A stretch of 64,000 nucleotides of DNA from the NCBI GenBank assembly GCA_036937835.1, contig CM072869.1, positions 12,497,501 to 12,561,500 on the forward strand. Reading direction: 5' to 3'. Each line of letters opens with the position of its first letter. Position 1 is the stretch's first letter. The translations under genes were made by a program, and so were the position numbers. Of the stretch, positions 63,079 to 64,000 are shown in pieces. This DNA is from Pampus argenteus. Taxonomy: Eukaryota; Chordata; Actinopteri; Scombriformes; Stromateidae. A model generated the notes under the pieces. The model worked only from the letters and a program-made list of their open reading frames with translations, ran no database searches and was not told the origin of the DNA.

Positions 63079-64000
63079 AATAACACAATTGATGTAGAGG
63101 GAAGAGGAGGACAAAACTCAACATATCTTTATCAATATGATTTAACTGTAGTAGGAATGAAATTTGACAAGGTTGGGAGGAAGAATTACAGAAAGGGAGA
63201 GCAAGGATCGACTTAGATGGATGTAGAGAGGAAGAGGAGGACAAAATATGGCTGCTACGGTTGTTCATGCAGCATTTTGAAAAGCTTCGCCTCCTCCCCT
63301 TCAACCACCATCAGACTCTGAGTCTATTTTTTGTTGGTATCATTGCTTCCCACTCCCTGCTGTGCTGAGCTTTATGTTTCTTTAAGGAGGAAGATGACAG
63401 GGCCTTGATTCTGTACATGTTGTACATTAACGGTGGTTTGTAATAGTGGTATGTATAGTTTGGCTACGCAGATTTCCTGCTATAGGCACAAACCAATAAA
63501 TTCAGTTTTTCACTTTACAGTTAGATGGGAACACAAGGTTCAGGAAATGTGAAGGAAAAACACATGTCAACAAAAGCTATGAAGGGAAAGAAAATAAAAA
63601 CAAAAAATAAACTTTTGTTTAAGAAAAAGACAGATGAAAACAGAGTGTGCCCTTGTGTTTGTAACAGTGTGTGGCTGATTTTCATTTTGTGACAACTCTG
63701 TCATCCTTGGTCTTCCTGAGACTGACTCTAAAAGACAACCCAACTCAAGAGACTACGTTTGAAAGCATGTTGTATTGCACAGAGCAGTCAGACCTGTCTT
63801 TAAACTGAACTTATTTGATTCCACTGTGAATTGTATGTGACTGGCTGCCAAGAAAAGTCCCTGACCTATTTTTTTTTTTTTTTTTTTTACATATTTGTCA
63901 ATTCACCTCTTTCAGCTTGAACACATGTATAAGATAGACAACCAAGTTCAGTTTTTTCAGTGGTGCTTCCCTAAGACTGTACACAGTGTTCTTCTGTTCT
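63079..64000. other. Non-coding stretch at window end
   Basis: Apart from the poly-T run, nothing was recognised. GGAAGAGGAGGACAAAA occurs twice, at about 63100 and 63229, a short local duplication. Confidence 0.35.
63869..63888. repeat. Poly-T run (about 20 T)
   Basis: Homopolymer T run. It could be the tail of a minus-strand retroposon, but no body is recognisable on the plus-strand right side. Confidence 0.85.

Noticed and set aside
1..64000. SND1 exons or the miR-129 hairpin expected near LRRC4 in mammals
   Set aside because: I looked for recognisable SND1 peptides and for the miR-129 mature sequences on both strands and saw none; reading by eye cannot exclude short exons.
1..64000. CRISPR arrays, operons or prokaryotic defence systems
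   Set aside because: The window is vertebrate nuclear DNA; the regularly repeated sequences are microsatellites, with no spacer-repeat pattern.

Overview
The window looks like teleost fish nuclear DNA. It is AT-rich, crowded with (CA)n/(TG)n microsatellites, and carries decayed fish-type transposons (Tc1, hAT-like, L2-clade and L1/Tx1-like LINEs). Only one protein-coding gene can be recognised with confidence: an intact, intronless coding region on the minus strand at 894-2891. It encodes a 665-residue LRR/Ig synaptic adhesion protein of the LRRC4/NGL family. The sequence fits LRRC4 (netrin-G ligand 2) better than LRRC4B or LRRC4C.

Layout. Positions 1-893 are the lrrc4 3' untranslated and downstream side. 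Positions 894-2891 are the coding region. Positions 2892 to about 5700 are a strongly strand-asymmetric leader and promoter-side region, purine-rich on the plus strand and therefore pyrimidine-rich on the lrrc4 strand. Good splice signals there allow a provisional model with non-coding 5' exons, and a 9-codon upstream ORF ends by overlapping the main start codon.

From about 5.7 kb to the end I recognise no coding exon. What is visible is a Tc1 transposase remnant (6.1-7.0 kb), a clean hAT-like MITE with an 8-bp target duplication (28.8-29.2 kb), an L2-clade LINE 3' end (34.5-35.4 kb), an oppositely oriented L1/Tx1-like RT fragment (35.7-36.7 kb), two inverted-repeat elements (45.9-46.3 and 47.7-48.1 kb), a nested pair of fish repeats (49.8-50.1 kb), and many microsatellites. 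Several non-repetitive, homeobox- and E-box-rich blocks look like conserved non-coding elements, the best being at 38.55, 53.58 and 54.06 kb. They could be enhancers of lrrc4 or of a neighbour, but that rests on composition only.

In mammals LRRC4 lies antisense inside an intron of SND1, so this gene-free stretch could be intron of snd1 or a gene desert. No SND1 exon was recognised, but short exons could be missed by eye. I found no convincing undescribed multi-gene system. The most notable signals are the lrrc4 leader architecture, the candidate enhancers and the structurally complete MITEs.
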